From Chloroflexota bacterium (GTDB lineage Bacteria > Chloroflexota > Anaerolineae > J102): 10,582 nt of DNA. Location of the stretch: assembly GCA_024276255.1 (NCBI GenBank), contig JAJRXO010000148.1, positions 1 through 10,582 of the forward strand, given 5' to 3'. The translations under genes and the position numbers were made by a program. Below, in pieces: positions 1 to 8,000 of this stretch (positions are counted from its first letter, which is position 1; the number at the start of each line of letters is the position of its first letter). A model generated the notes under the pieces. The model saw only the letters and a list, made by a program, of their open reading frames with translations. It was not told the DNA's origin and ran no database searches.

Positions 1-3000
1 ACAACCAGCGGTGAATTGACTTCTGCCTCCAGGCGCAAGGGATAGCCATTGAGCCAGGAATTGGGCAGAATGAAGTTGTAGCTGCTGTTGTAATTGCTGC
101 GCTTGGTGTCGTTGAGCACCCCATTGGGGCGGGCGCTGGGGCCCAGTACGAGCTCACCCAACTTTTGCGGTCCCCATCCCGCTGTCCAGCCGCGCAACGT
201 CACCGACACGCCCGAGATGGGACCGTGCACGATGCCGCCGGCGCCCACATACACGCGGGCAATGGCGGGTTTTCCGACTACCAACGCCACGCTGTTATTC
301 AAATCCTGGATCACCTGGGTCACCTCGATGCCCTGCACGACAAGATCAGCGGTACCGGAGAGACTGACTTCCAGTTTGTAGGCCTGAGCGTGGTATGATG
401 AGGTAGTGGCCCCTTTGACGAAGGCATAATAAGTGCCGGGCTGATTGAGAGCTGCGTATAACACCTGTTCGTCGGCAGTGCCGCTATTGGTCGATTGGCC
501 GAGAAATCCGCCAACAGGTCCGTAGAGGTAGAGGTCGTAATCCGCGGGCAGTTCAGTTAGTTTGGCCCAGATCAGGACATTCTGGCCGCCGGGAACCTCG
601 AATTTATACATGTCGGTATCACCCTGGGGGCAGATGTAGCCATAGGTGACATGACTGATTTTCGCCTGGGGCAGGCTGGGAGTGATGGCGGCGGCATTGG
701 TGTAATAGCCCCCGGCATCATTGGGATCGATGCATTCGTATTCGGTTTTGACACTCAGTTGGTAAGGCGTCTTATTACTCCAATCGGCCACGCCCTTGCC
801 GCGCACCAGCACTCGGTAATCGCCTTTCTGGTACACGGTGATCTTGATGTATTCGTCTTTGCTGGCGCCAAACAGCTCCGAGCTGGCGACTTGGCCGCCG
901 CTGGGGCTGATTAAGAAGAGATCGTAGTCGGCCGGCGGCGCTTGCGGCATGCCGCCGAGATGGATGGTGATCTCCTGATGGGAATCGGCGGAGAATTGCC
1001 ACCAATCCACATCGCCGCTGGGACAGATGTATTCGTAGTTCCAGGAACCATCGGGTGTGAGCGCGGGGGCTTGCTGGAAGGAATCACCGGCGTCGGTTTG
1101 AGTGCAGGCGGGTGTGGGCGTGGGGGTGGCGGTGGGCGGCGGGGTGGACGTGGGCGTGGGAATGGAGTTGGTGGTGCCCAGTTGCAAGGACAGGCGCGGA
1201 CAGAAGGGCGTGTAGTGACGGCTATCGAAAACACGCGTCCAGGTGACGCCCCCTTCGGGCCCACGCAGCTCCAGCCCCAGGTTTTGTGGTTCATCATCGA
1301 TCCACTTTTGCACCAGGCTCTTCACATCCCAGGCATAGACCGACCCCAGAGAGATGTTAACCGGGATACGCGTCACAAAGGGTGTGACGATGAGGGGTTG
1401 ATTCTGCCAGGTGACCGTCATTTCCTCCCAGGGATCCCTGAGGTCATGGAGGAAGATGTCGAAAGGCGTGGCATTGTCCGCCTGGATGAGGCGCATCTCA
1501 AAGGTGGCGGATTGCACCTGGGTGCCGGGGGGGATGAAGGACAGGTCAAAACGCACGAGCGAGCGATTGGCGAAGGGCTCGTTTTGGCCGGCGCCATAGC
1601 CCACACGCAGGGTGGAAGCAGATCCCAGATTGCCCGCGGGATTGGCCTCGTCGATGGTGCTGTCGGCCACGGCGCAGAGGTTGAAGCTGATGATGTTGGA
1701 AGGCGTGGCCGTGGGGGTGGGCGTGGCTGTGACGCTGCTCTGAATGAGAAAGACGTTGCCACCGTACTCGCCCGGCATCGGGTGCGAAAACTGCAGCCAG
1801 CCCGGTCCTGCATATTCGCCGTCGCTCTCGGACCAGGCATCGAGTACCTGATAGCGTTCGTCTGTAACCACCAGTGTCAGATATTCGTAGTTTTGCTGGG
1901 CCTGCAAGCCGGCAGGCGTGTAAGTAAGCTGGAAGAGACCCTCGCCCATACTCTCACCTGCCGCCAACCTTTGTTCTAGCTCGGCCGGATGATTAGAGCC
2001 GAACAGACTCACCTGTATCGCGGGTGGGGCGGGCACGGGCTCAGGTGTGGCCGCCAACAGCAACTGGCCATCGAAGGTCCAGGTTGCAGCACCGCCACAT
2101 GCTGTCAGGCTGACATCGTCGAGGCGGAATGTGGTGGGGACTTCGGCATCGGTGCGAACCAGAAAAGTAACGACCACATCCATGCCGGCGTAGTCATCTA
2201 GGTTCAGTGTTGCTTGCTGCCAGTCACCCCGGGCATCGGCGCCCGAGAGGCTGAGCAGATTGTCGGCCTGGTCATTACCGTATTGTACGATGACTTCCAG
2301 AGCGTCGTCCGGCTGGGCGATCTCATTTTCGGCCAGCCACCAGAAATTAAGCTGCACAGGGCTGGCGTCGGCGGGGATGGGCACGAATTGCCAGAGCTCG
2401 CCGTCGGCTTCATCCCCCCCACCCAACTGCGCCCCAAAGGTGCTATTTCGCCCCAGTCCCATGCCCACAGCGCCCCAGCGGTCCCAGGGTGGCAGATCGC
2501 CGTCCTCGAAGTCGCCGTTGCCCAGGAGTTCGGGACAGAAGGAGGGGGTGGGCGAAGGTGTGCGCGTGGGCGTGTTGGTGGCTGCGGGCGGAACGGTGGG
2601 TGTGCGCGTGGGCGTGTTGGTGGCCGCAGGTGGGGCAGTGGGCGTACGCGTGGGCGTGTTCGTGGCCGCGGGTGGGGCGGTGGGCGTGCGCGTAGGCGTG
2701 TTGGTAGCCGCGGGTGGGGCGGTGGGCGTGCGCGTGGGTGTATCGGTGGCCGCGGGTGGGGCAGTGGGCGTACGCGTGGGCGTGTTCGTGGCCGCGGGTG
2801 GGGCGGTGGGCGTGCGTGTGGGCGTATTGGTGGCTGTAGGTGGGACGGTGGGCGTATTCGTGGGAAGGGCAGTGGGAGTTGCGGTAGCGCTGAGCGTGAT
2901 GCGTAAACGGTAGGGATTGTTGCTGTTGTAAGCGCCGTTGTATCCCAACACATGCACATACCAGGTTCCGCTTTGATCAGCAATATAGACGATCTGCTCT

Positions 3001-3890
3001 GGAGTAGTGGCGCTGTTGATGGACTGAGTCACATAGCCCTGATCGGGATCATAAAGCTCGATATCATAATCAGCCGGCAGATTGCTGCCCCCCGCGCCAT
3101 CGAGATCGATCTGCATCTGCTGACCGCTGCTGACGCTGTATTTGAAGTAATCGTCGTCACCGCTGGGGCAGATGTAGCCCTGCTGAGCGCTGCCGGGGGT
3201 AGCGGCGGCGGCCGTGTTCAGGCTATCATTGGGTTCATAAGGATCGCTGGTGCAGGCGATATGGTAGGTAATCGCCAGCAGAGGTGGATAGATGCGTCCT
3301 TCTCTGCTTTTGAAGGTGCGTCCATAATAGGTGCCGTCGGTAGGCCCGCGCAGAAAAACGCCATTGTTGGCGCTGCCGTCGAGCCAGCTTTGGGCGTAGG
3401 AAGTTATGTTCCAGCTTTTGTAACCGGTGCTGTTGTCGACCGAGCCATTGATGCCGATGGTTTGGGCGGTGGGAAAGGTGTTCCAGGTAACGGTGCTTTC
3501 GCTCCAGCTGCTGGTGACGAAGTAGGCACCCACGTTGACCGAGCTGGCGCCGGCAGTGCTGTCGAGGTAAAGTTGCAGAGTGGCTGAGTCGATAACCGCG
3601 CCCGATGGCAGGGAGGAAGGATCGAATTTGAGCAGGCTTACTGTTTCTTTGGCCACGTCGATATTGCTGTATGAAAGCTCAAGCGTGGCATCGCTGCCAA
3701 AGTTGCTGTTGGGCTGCCAGCTTTTGACAGTGGCGTCGGCTACGGCGGTAAGGGTGATGCTATCCCGGGGCACGATGATGTTGATCGCGGACGGGGGCAT
3801 GGGAAGGGGCGCTGCGGCTGCGGTAATTGCGGAGAGACCCACGAGCAATAGGATCAGAACAGACAACAGGATAATATATTTAGGGCGCAC
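1..3890 (-). CDS. Giant secreted modular protein (DNRLRE, PPC and Thr-Pro linker modules), C-terminus outside window
   Basis: The frame is open for about 1296 codons and leaves the window at base 1. The GTG start at 3890 is chosen because GGAGG sits 7 nt upstream and a signal peptide follows at once: basic RPK, a hydrophobic run at residues 5-20, and an AAAA cleavage region near 24-27. Modules in order: DNRLRE-type beta domain (about 42-200, with SLLKFD and YGRTFKSREG); PPC domain (213-329, YEPNDS and YICPSGDDDY); Thr-Pro linker (332-451); a jelly-roll/CBM-like domain (453-598, NGDFEDG and RLDDVSL); an unassigned region (600-722); a second DNRLRE domain (729-907); a short Thr-Pro linker; two more PPC domains (929-1050 and 1053-1178); then a domain opening ADLVVQGIEVTQ that is cut by the edge. 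DNRLRE and PPC modules are known from secreted proteins, often exoenzymes. An adhesive or degradative surface role is inference, as any catalytic domain would lie outside the window. Confidence 0.93.
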   Translation of the reverse strand, partial: MRPKYIILLSVLILLLVGLSAITAAAAPLPMPPSAINIIVPRDSITLTAVADATVKSWQPNSNFGSDATLELSYSNIDVAKETVSLLKFDPSSLPSGAVIDSATLQLYLDSTAGASSVNVGAYFVTSSWSESTVTWNTFPTAQTIGINGSVDNSTGYKSWNITSYAQSWLDGSANNGVFLRGPTDGTYYGRTFKSREGRIYPPLLAITYHIACTSDPYEPNDSLNTAAAATPGSAQQGYICPSGDDDYFKYSVSSGQQMQIDLDGAGGSNLPADYDIELYDPDQGYVTQSINSATTPEQIVYIADQSGTWYVHVLGYNGAYNSNNPYRLRITLSATATPTALPTNTPTVPPTATNTPTRTPTAPPAATNTPTRTPTAPPAATDTPTRTPTAPPAATNTPTRTPTAPPAATNTPTRTPTAPPAATNTPTRTPTVPPAATNTPTRTPSPTPSFCPELLGNGDFEDGDLPPWDRWGAVGMGLGRNSTFGAQLGGGDEADGELWQFVPIPADASPVQLNFWWLAENEIAQPDDALEVIVQYGNDQADNLLSLSGADARGDWQQATLNLDDYAGMDVVVTFLVRTDAEVPTTFRLDDVSLTACGGAATWTFDGQLLLAATPEPVPAPPAIQVSLFGSNHPAELEQRLAAGESMGEGLFQLTYTPAGLQAQQNYEYLTLVVTDERYQVLDAWSESDGEYAGPGWLQFSHPMPGEYGGNVFLIQSSVTATPTPTATPSNIISFNLCAVADSTIDEANPAGNLGSASTLRVGYGAGQNEPFANRSLVRFDLSFIPPGTQVQSATFEMRLIQADNATPFDIFLHDLRDPWEEMTVTWQNQPLIVTPFVTRIPVNISLGSVYAWDVKSLVQKWIDDEPQNLGLELRGPEGGVTWTRVFDSRHYTPFCPRLSLQLGTTNSIPTPTSTPPPTATPTPTPACTQTDAGDSFQQAPALTPDGSWNYEYICPSGDVDWWQFSADSHQEITIHLGGMPQAPPADYDLFLISPSGGQVASSELFGASKDEYIKITVYQKGDYRVLVRGKGVADWSNKTPYQLSVKTEYECIDPNDAGGYYTNAAAITPSLPQAKISHVTYGYICPQGDTDMYKFEVPGGQNVLIWAKLTELPADYDLYLYGPVGGFLGQSTNSGTADEQVLYAALNQPGTYYAFVKGATTSSYHAQAYKLEVSLSGTADLVVQGIEVTQVIQDLNNSVALVVGKPAIARVYVGAGGIVHGPISGVSVTLRGWTAGWGPQKLGELVLGPSARPNGVLNDTKRSNYNSSYNFILPNSWLNGYPLRLEAEVNSPLV
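2554..2847 (-). repeat. Seven tandem 42-bp units coding a Thr-Pro-rich linker
   Basis: Seven in-frame 42-bp units start at 2554, 2596, 2638, 2680, 2722, 2764 and 2806, with degenerate partial copies on both sides. Each encodes 14 residues close to TPTRTPTAPPAATN, giving an extended linker between the first PPC domain and the CBM-like domain (linker total about residues 332-451). The units at 2638-2679 and 2764-2805 are identical, and the identity extends on both sides to about 62 bp at a distance of 126 bp. That indicates a recent three-unit duplication or conversion. Copy number is probably variable between strains (inference). Confidence 0.95.
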
Positions 3891-3897
3891 AAACTTA

Positions 3898-3902
3898 CCT
3901 CC
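3898..3902 (-). promoter_or_regulatory. Ribosome binding site of the secreted-protein gene
   Basis: GGAGG on the minus strand, 7 nt before the GTG at 3890. It decides the start in favour of GTG over any downstream ATG, and places the signal peptide at the very N-terminus. Confidence 0.8.
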
Positions 3903-4270
3903 AGAATCGGTCTTACAGAATGACAACACAGGTGCATTAGCAGGGATCACACAAAACGCTCGCCAATCAATTTCCTCGGGAGCGGTCGCTTTGCAGGTCT
4001 TCCGGTTCACTGGTCAATCGTGGAAACAGAACTCACAGCACCATTTTTTCGACAGGGTTCTCAAATGGTTACTGAGGACTCAGCACACCGGAGTATGATG
4101 GGCGCATAGGTACAGAGCTGTTACTCGTGAGTACTTGCTCTTGACTCAACAGGAGTTTCAGGATGTATCCCCATCCTGCCCCTCCCCAACAATACGACAA
4201 GCAGAATGGGACGAGGCAGAGGGCGACATATCTCACGCCCACTATAAAGTCTGCGAAGTCTGACATTGCA

Positions 4271-4307
4271 ATTGTACCCGAACCCTGGCTACAAAGTGGC
4301 TACACCG
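4271..4307 (-). promoter_or_regulatory. Promoter-like element B: two 11-bp tandem repeats, 9 nt, then TACAAT
   Basis: Read on the minus strand: CGGTGTAGCCA (4307-4297), CTTTGTAGCCA (4296-4286), nine nucleotides (4285-4277), then TACAAT (4276-4271). The hexamer 17 nt above TACAAT is CCACTT, a poor -35, and it lies inside the repeats, which suggests an activator-dependent promoter. Element A at 4884-4920 has the same architecture with the same 9-nt gap. The expected start near 4264 would give a leader of about 374 nt to the secreted-protein gene at 3890. Binding by the SARP-type regulator encoded at 5053-8523 is inferred from the 11-bp periodicity known for SARP operators. Confidence 0.6.
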
Positions 4308-4418
4308 GCCCAGTCAGCGTATTCATACATCCATACCCCTCCCTTAGCAGGCCGGCACCGACCATATATCTCACACAAGTACAGGAAAACAATAGCTCTC
4401 CTTGATTCAGGCCCTCAT

Positions 4419-4628
4419 TTACGCATCAGCGGCATGAAAAAGGGAGAAGATCAGCGCCAGCGACAGACAGAATAGCGACGCTATCGGGCCCGCGCGAAGC
4501 CCATGTTTGTTTTTCACCTGAATGCCTCCTGTGGATGGGGCGAGGAATTGGGGACAGGCAACGCTTGCTGCTTCGAACGCATCCTTGTTACCCGCCTTCA
4601 GGGCAATTCGAATAGCTTCATTCGCCAT
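4419..4628 (-). CDS. Small protein, 69 aa, with hydrophobic C-terminal segment
   Basis: I do not recognise a family. The ATG at 4628 overlaps the end of the preceding 74-codon gene by 11 bp and has AAGGAG 4 nt upstream, so translational coupling is likely and the gene is probably real. The N-terminal half is amphipathic and mildly charged (EAIRIALKAGNKDAFEAAS, residues 4-22). A Gly-Gly pair sits at 34-35, followed by a basic stretch (VKNKHGLR). Residues 49-66 are strongly hydrophobic (IASLFCLSLALIFSLF), which would fit one membrane segment. There are cysteines at 25 and 54. It could be a small membrane protein. A double-glycine leader/peptide reading is possible but speculative. The TAA stop is at 4419-4421. 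Confidence 0.55.
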   Translation of the reverse strand: MANEAIRIALKAGNKDAFEAASVACPQFLAPSTGGIQVKNKHGLRAGPIASLFCLSLALIFSLFHAADA

Positions 4629-4842
4629 CTTGCTCCTTAATCTCCCCGATCTTTTCCACCTGAGACTGAATCAGCGTTACGAGATCAGCGAGATCGCCGA
4701 ACACCCAACGTCGGCCGCTTTGAATGTGCTCGACTTCGCCCTGAAAGCTGAAGTCTGCTTGGGTTTGATTGATTGCCTCTTCCCAGCGCACCCGCACAAG
4801 GAAAGAAGCAACCTGGATTTGTGTCCGGGCAGATTGCGTCAT
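4618..4842 (-). CDS. Small soluble protein, 74 aa, FLVRVRW / EHIQSG type
   Basis: The sequence has the look of a compact alpha/beta protein. FLVRVRW (14-20) and GEVEHIQSG (35-43) would be paired strands, then RRWVFGDLADLVTLIQSQVEKI forms a C-terminal helix. From memory, short Chloroflexota proteins of the pattern FLVRIW...WRGxVQHxxSG...F(R)DLxxLLxFL resemble it; they have no assigned function, and I could not check this by search. The start at 4842 lacks a Shine-Dalgarno sequence. It is kept because the conserved-looking part begins soon after and a promoter-like element lies about 40 nt upstream. The stop lies inside the next gene (11-bp overlap), so the two are probably co-transcribed and coupled. 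Confidence 0.65.
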   Translation of the reverse strand: MTQSARTQIQVASFLVRVRWEEAINQTQADFSFQGEVEHIQSGRRWVFGDLADLVTLIQSQVEKIGEIKEQDGE

Positions 4843-4855
4843 CAGAAAGATCTCA

Positions 4856-4883
4856 GAGCTAAATCAGGATGCCTGTTCAGCTC
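4856..4883 (-). promoter_or_regulatory. Hairpin in the predicted leader of the 74-aa gene
   Basis: GAGCT (4856-4860) pairs with AGCTC (4879-4883), and inside it CAGG (4865-4868) pairs with CCTG (4872-4875) around a 3-nt loop. This forms a stem with one internal bulge directly downstream of the TATAAA of element A. It would lie at or near the 5' end of the transcript. It may protect the mRNA end or tune translation of a gene that lacks a Shine-Dalgarno sequence (inference). Confidence 0.35.
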
Positions 4884-4920
4884 TTTATACCCTACAGGTG
4901 GCTACAAAATGGCTACAAAC
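4884..4920 (-). promoter_or_regulatory. Promoter-like element A: two 11-bp tandem repeats, 9 nt, then TATAAA
   Basis: Read on the minus strand: GTTTGTAGCCA (4920-4910), TTTTGTAGCCA (4909-4899), CCTGTAGGG (4898-4890), TATAAA (4889-4884). The -35 position (CATTTT) is weak and covered by the second repeat. Part of the unit (TGTAG) recurs within the 9-nt gap, as if a third, degenerate copy abuts the -10. A related single half-site, GATGTAGCCC, lies upstream around 4986-4995. The promoter would drive the 74- and 69-codon gene pair. Tandem repeats with an 11-bp period just upstream of the -10 match the known operator design of SARP activators. The assignment to the neighbouring regulator is inference. 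Confidence 0.65.
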
Positions 4921-4964
4921 CCCAGCCCAACCCAACTTCATCCCTGCTCATCGCCACAAATCGC

Positions 4965-4982
4965 CTCGCCTCTGACGGCGAG
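4965..4982 (-). terminator. GC-rich hairpin downstream of the regulator gene
   Basis: CTCGCC (4965-4970) and GGCGAG (4977-4982) form a perfect 6-bp GC-rich stem with a 6-nt loop, about 70 nt past the stop of the SARP-type gene. No strong U-tract follows on the minus strand (GCGATTTGTGG), so it is a weak candidate terminator. Its position between the regulator and promoter-like element A fits a transcription boundary. Confidence 0.35.
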
Positions 4983-5052
4983 AGCGGGCTACATCACCCG
5001 ATTTTTCAATTGCCCGTCCCTGCTATTATCAGGAAAGATAAATCGATACCCC

Positions 5053-8000
5053 TCAAACCTTCAGGAGACGGGCCGTCCAACGGCGCAGGCGCCGCTGCTG
5101 ACGGAAGAACAGGCGGCGATGAGTTGGCTGCAGAATGCCAGCAGCTAATTGCAGCACCCGTGTCCGGTAACGGATCATGGCACAGGCGGCCTGGTGTCGT
5201 TGCCCTGCGGCGGCCAGGGCACGACCATGCGCCAGTTGCGCCATCGCCGCCACCGCCACAGTTGAGTTCAATGCCGACACCTGATCACAGGCGGCCTGCG
5301 TATACGCCAGTGCCCGTGCTGGCTCGCGCATTTGCAGGCAAGCCAGCCCGGCCCATGTCTTCGCCCGCACCTGTTCTGCACTCAAATCCAGGACTTCTGC
5401 CCGGGATAGCGCTTCCTGCGCCAGAGCCAATGCCTCTTGGCCCTCACCACCCTTCAGCGCCAGTTGACTTTGCACCAGCAAGGCTTTGAGCTCGTTGTGG
5501 GGCGCCGAGATGCTGCGGGACAGTCGCAGGGCCTCCTGAGCCATGGCCCTGGCGCGGGCTAGCTCTCCCTCCAGCGTCAATGAACGCAATGAAAGCGCCT
5601 TGGCCAACCCCATCTGATAATTGATTTGACGGCAAATGGCAATTGCCTCGTGCAACAACTGCACGGCTTCATCCCGATTGCCGCTGCACAAATACGTACT
5701 GGCTGCCTGGATCAGGGCCGAGGCTTCCCCGCGCCTGCTGCCGGTGGCGCGCTGCAATTGCAGCGAATCCAGATGACAGCGCAGGGCCTCGTCATACTGC
5801 CCCTGCCGTGCATACACCTGCCCCAGATTATTCAGGGCGTAAGATTCTGCCGGCCGGGAGCCGATCTCGCACGCCAGCTGCAGCGCCTGTTGCAAATGCG
5901 TTTTCGCTTCCTGTAAACGCATCAGCTGCGTGCACATAATCCCCATATCGGTCAGATCCCAGGCCATGCGGTTGCGATCCCCCAAGATCTCGTGGAAATG
6001 CAGCGCTTGTTCGTGGTGGCTCAGGGCGTCCTGATAGGCCGCCAGATGATAATAAACATATCCCTTGAACTGAGCGATACGACCATGCACCGCCGGATCG
6101 GGTATCTTTGCCGCGGCGGTGGCGGCCTGCTGCAGAGCCTGCAGGGCGACATGCGGTTGCCCTAAAAAGTAGCAGGCAAAGCCATGCTGGGCGTGCAGAT
6201 GCGAGCGTAAACGCGGTGACGTATGCTCGCTGCAGGCAGCCAGACCCTGTTGCACTGCCTCCAGCGCCGCATGATAATCACCGTCAAGGTTCAGGTAACG
6301 GGCCCGGATGGCCAGGGTACGCAACAACAGGTTTTCGTCTGCCGCAGCCCTGGCCAGATCATACAGCGCCTGCAAATCAGCGTCGCGCTCAGTCAATCGT
6401 CCCTGCAAATAATACATATGCGCCCGATCCATCAAGATCTGAGCGCGCTGCTGACGTGTGCCCTGTTGCCGGCACTCCGGATCGACTGCCTCCAACAATG
6501 CCAACATGCGGCGATAGATACTCTCGGCTGTCTGCCAGGCGTAGATGCTGGCGGCGCGGCGTGCGGCACTGCCGTAAAAATGCAGCGCCTTCTCGGCGTC
6601 ACCGCCGACATCGAAATGATAGGCCACGACATCGGCGCTGACCTCGCCCCGCTGGCTGAGTGCCAGCGCCGCGCGGCGGTGCAACAATCTCCGTCGGGCC
6701 TGACTCATTCGATCAAGTACCACGCGACGCGTAATCTGATGGATAAACCGGTAACGACCATCCTCGATCATCAACAGATGCCGCGCCACCAGCTCATCCA
6801 GACCATCCAGCGATTCCATCTCCGGGCGACCGGCTACGGCCCGCACGGTATTGAAATCAAACTCGTAGGCCAGAACTGCCCCGGCCTCCAGAATCTGCAT
6901 GGCCGGGGGCCGCAACGAAACCAGGCGGGCGGCAATGGCCTGGGCCACGCTTTCCGGCAGGGGCCAGTCATCCTCCTCGCCTTCCGGCGCCAATGGCCGC
7001 TCCAACAACACGCGGGCGGTTTCCAGCACAAAAAAGGGATTTCCGCCCGTGACCTCCCATAGCCTTTGGCTCTGCCTGGCGCTGAACGATTTGAGTCCAG
7101 CATGGCGCAACAGGCGCACCGTTGCCGGGTATGACAGGGTTTCCAACGAAAGCGTGCGCACCACCCCGGCGCGTGCTAGCAGCGGGATCAGCGCCGCCAT
7201 GTCCTTGCTTTCCTCGGTGCGATATGCCAGCAGCACCAGTGCAGGTGAACGGCGCAGGCGGGGACCCCAATAGATCAGCCAGTCGCGGGTCGCAGCGTCA
7301 GACCACTGCATATCATCCAGACAGAGCAGCAGCGGACGCTCGCGGCTGGCGAGCGCAGTAAATGCCTGGTGCAGGGCCTCGAACAAATGTTGGGCTGCAT
7401 GGATATCTTCAAACGGGGTCGAGCGCGACAAATCGGGGTACATATCGGTCAGCTCGGGCAGCAAGGATGCCAGTTCGCCTAGCCACACCGGAGAGAGATT
7501 GGCTAACGACAGGTCAGTCATGGCGCCCCGCAATGCCTGAATAATGGTTTCATACGGCAGAGGCTGCCAGGCTGCGGTGGCAGCGCCATACAACACACGG
7601 GCATTGTCCTGATTCTGCGCAGCAAATTCCTGCAACATGCGAGATTTTCCCACCCCTGCTTCCCCGGAGATGAACACCATCTGGCCCTGCCCCTGCGCAG
7701 CGACGCTCAAGGCCTCCTGCAGGCTGGTAATGGCTGCTTCCCGCTCGATGTGGGGTACGTGCAGGCTGGGCAGGGTGGTCCATGCCAACACCGGAGTCGA
7801 TCGCGAAGACGAAACATGTAACAGGCTGTCGTAAGCAGCCCGTGTGGCCGGAGACGGATCCACCCCCAGCTCTCGCTCCAGCGCCATCACACACTGTTCA
7901 TACTGTTGCAGCGCCGTCGTCCTGTCGCCGATCAACGCATAGAGCTGCATCAGCCGCACATACATCTCCTCGGCCACATCGTCCCGCGCCAGATAACGAT

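Larger units (their letters stand above)
3891..4418. other. Long non-coding region before the secreted-protein gene
   Basis: About 530 bp with no convincing gene on either strand. On the minus strand it carries a promoter-like element with tandem repeats at 4271-4307. From there to the GTG at 3890 is a leader of about 370 nt. The leader region contains small palindromes: CTGAG-GA-CTCAG at 4072-4083, ACTC-GT-GAGT near 4128-4137 and TTGA-C-TCAA near 4143-4151. Short open frames exist (for example 4266-4069 minus, 65 codons) but lack supporting signals. No tRNA, known riboswitch or clear terminator was recognised. Confidence 0.6.

Noticed and set aside
942..1979. 345-codon plus-strand open frame
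   Set aside because: It lies fully opposite the second DNRLRE and PPC modules, has a Gly/Arg-rich low-complexity start and shows no recognisable domain. It is an antisense artefact of GC-rich coding DNA.
2541..2895. CRISPR-like array
   Set aside because: The 42-bp units are directly adjacent, in frame and coding, with no unique spacers.
2204..2983. 259-codon minus-strand frame rich in Pro and Arg (PPPHPRP-type repeats), and matching plus-strand frames across the same repeat
   Set aside because: They are shadows of the 42-bp repeat. The frame giving TPTRTPTAPPAATN joins to the signal peptide and the folded domains without a break; these do not.
4069..4266. 65-codon minus-strand frame starting 4 nt after the -10 of element B
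   Set aside because: A leaderless gene is conceivable, but the spacing to the -10 is short, the composition is odd (several Cys and Trp) and no family is recognised. It is more likely the leader of the secreted-protein gene.
4289..4331. Mini frame of 13 codons (MYEYADWAGVATL) after a GGGAGGGG, ending inside the repeats of element B
   Set aside because: Too short to support. Its end within the operator-like repeats is probably coincidence, although a leader peptide cannot be ruled out.
4984..5006. Plus-strand hairpin CGGG/CCCG followed by ATTTTT, as a forward terminator
   Set aside because: The stem is only 4-5 bp with an 8-nt loop, and no plus-strand gene lies upstream that it could terminate.
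4522..5148. 208-codon plus-strand frame across the small-gene region
   Set aside because: It crosses the small genes, element A and the end of the regulator gene. It has no Shine-Dalgarno sequence or domain, and its sequence follows the antisense of the better-supported small genes.
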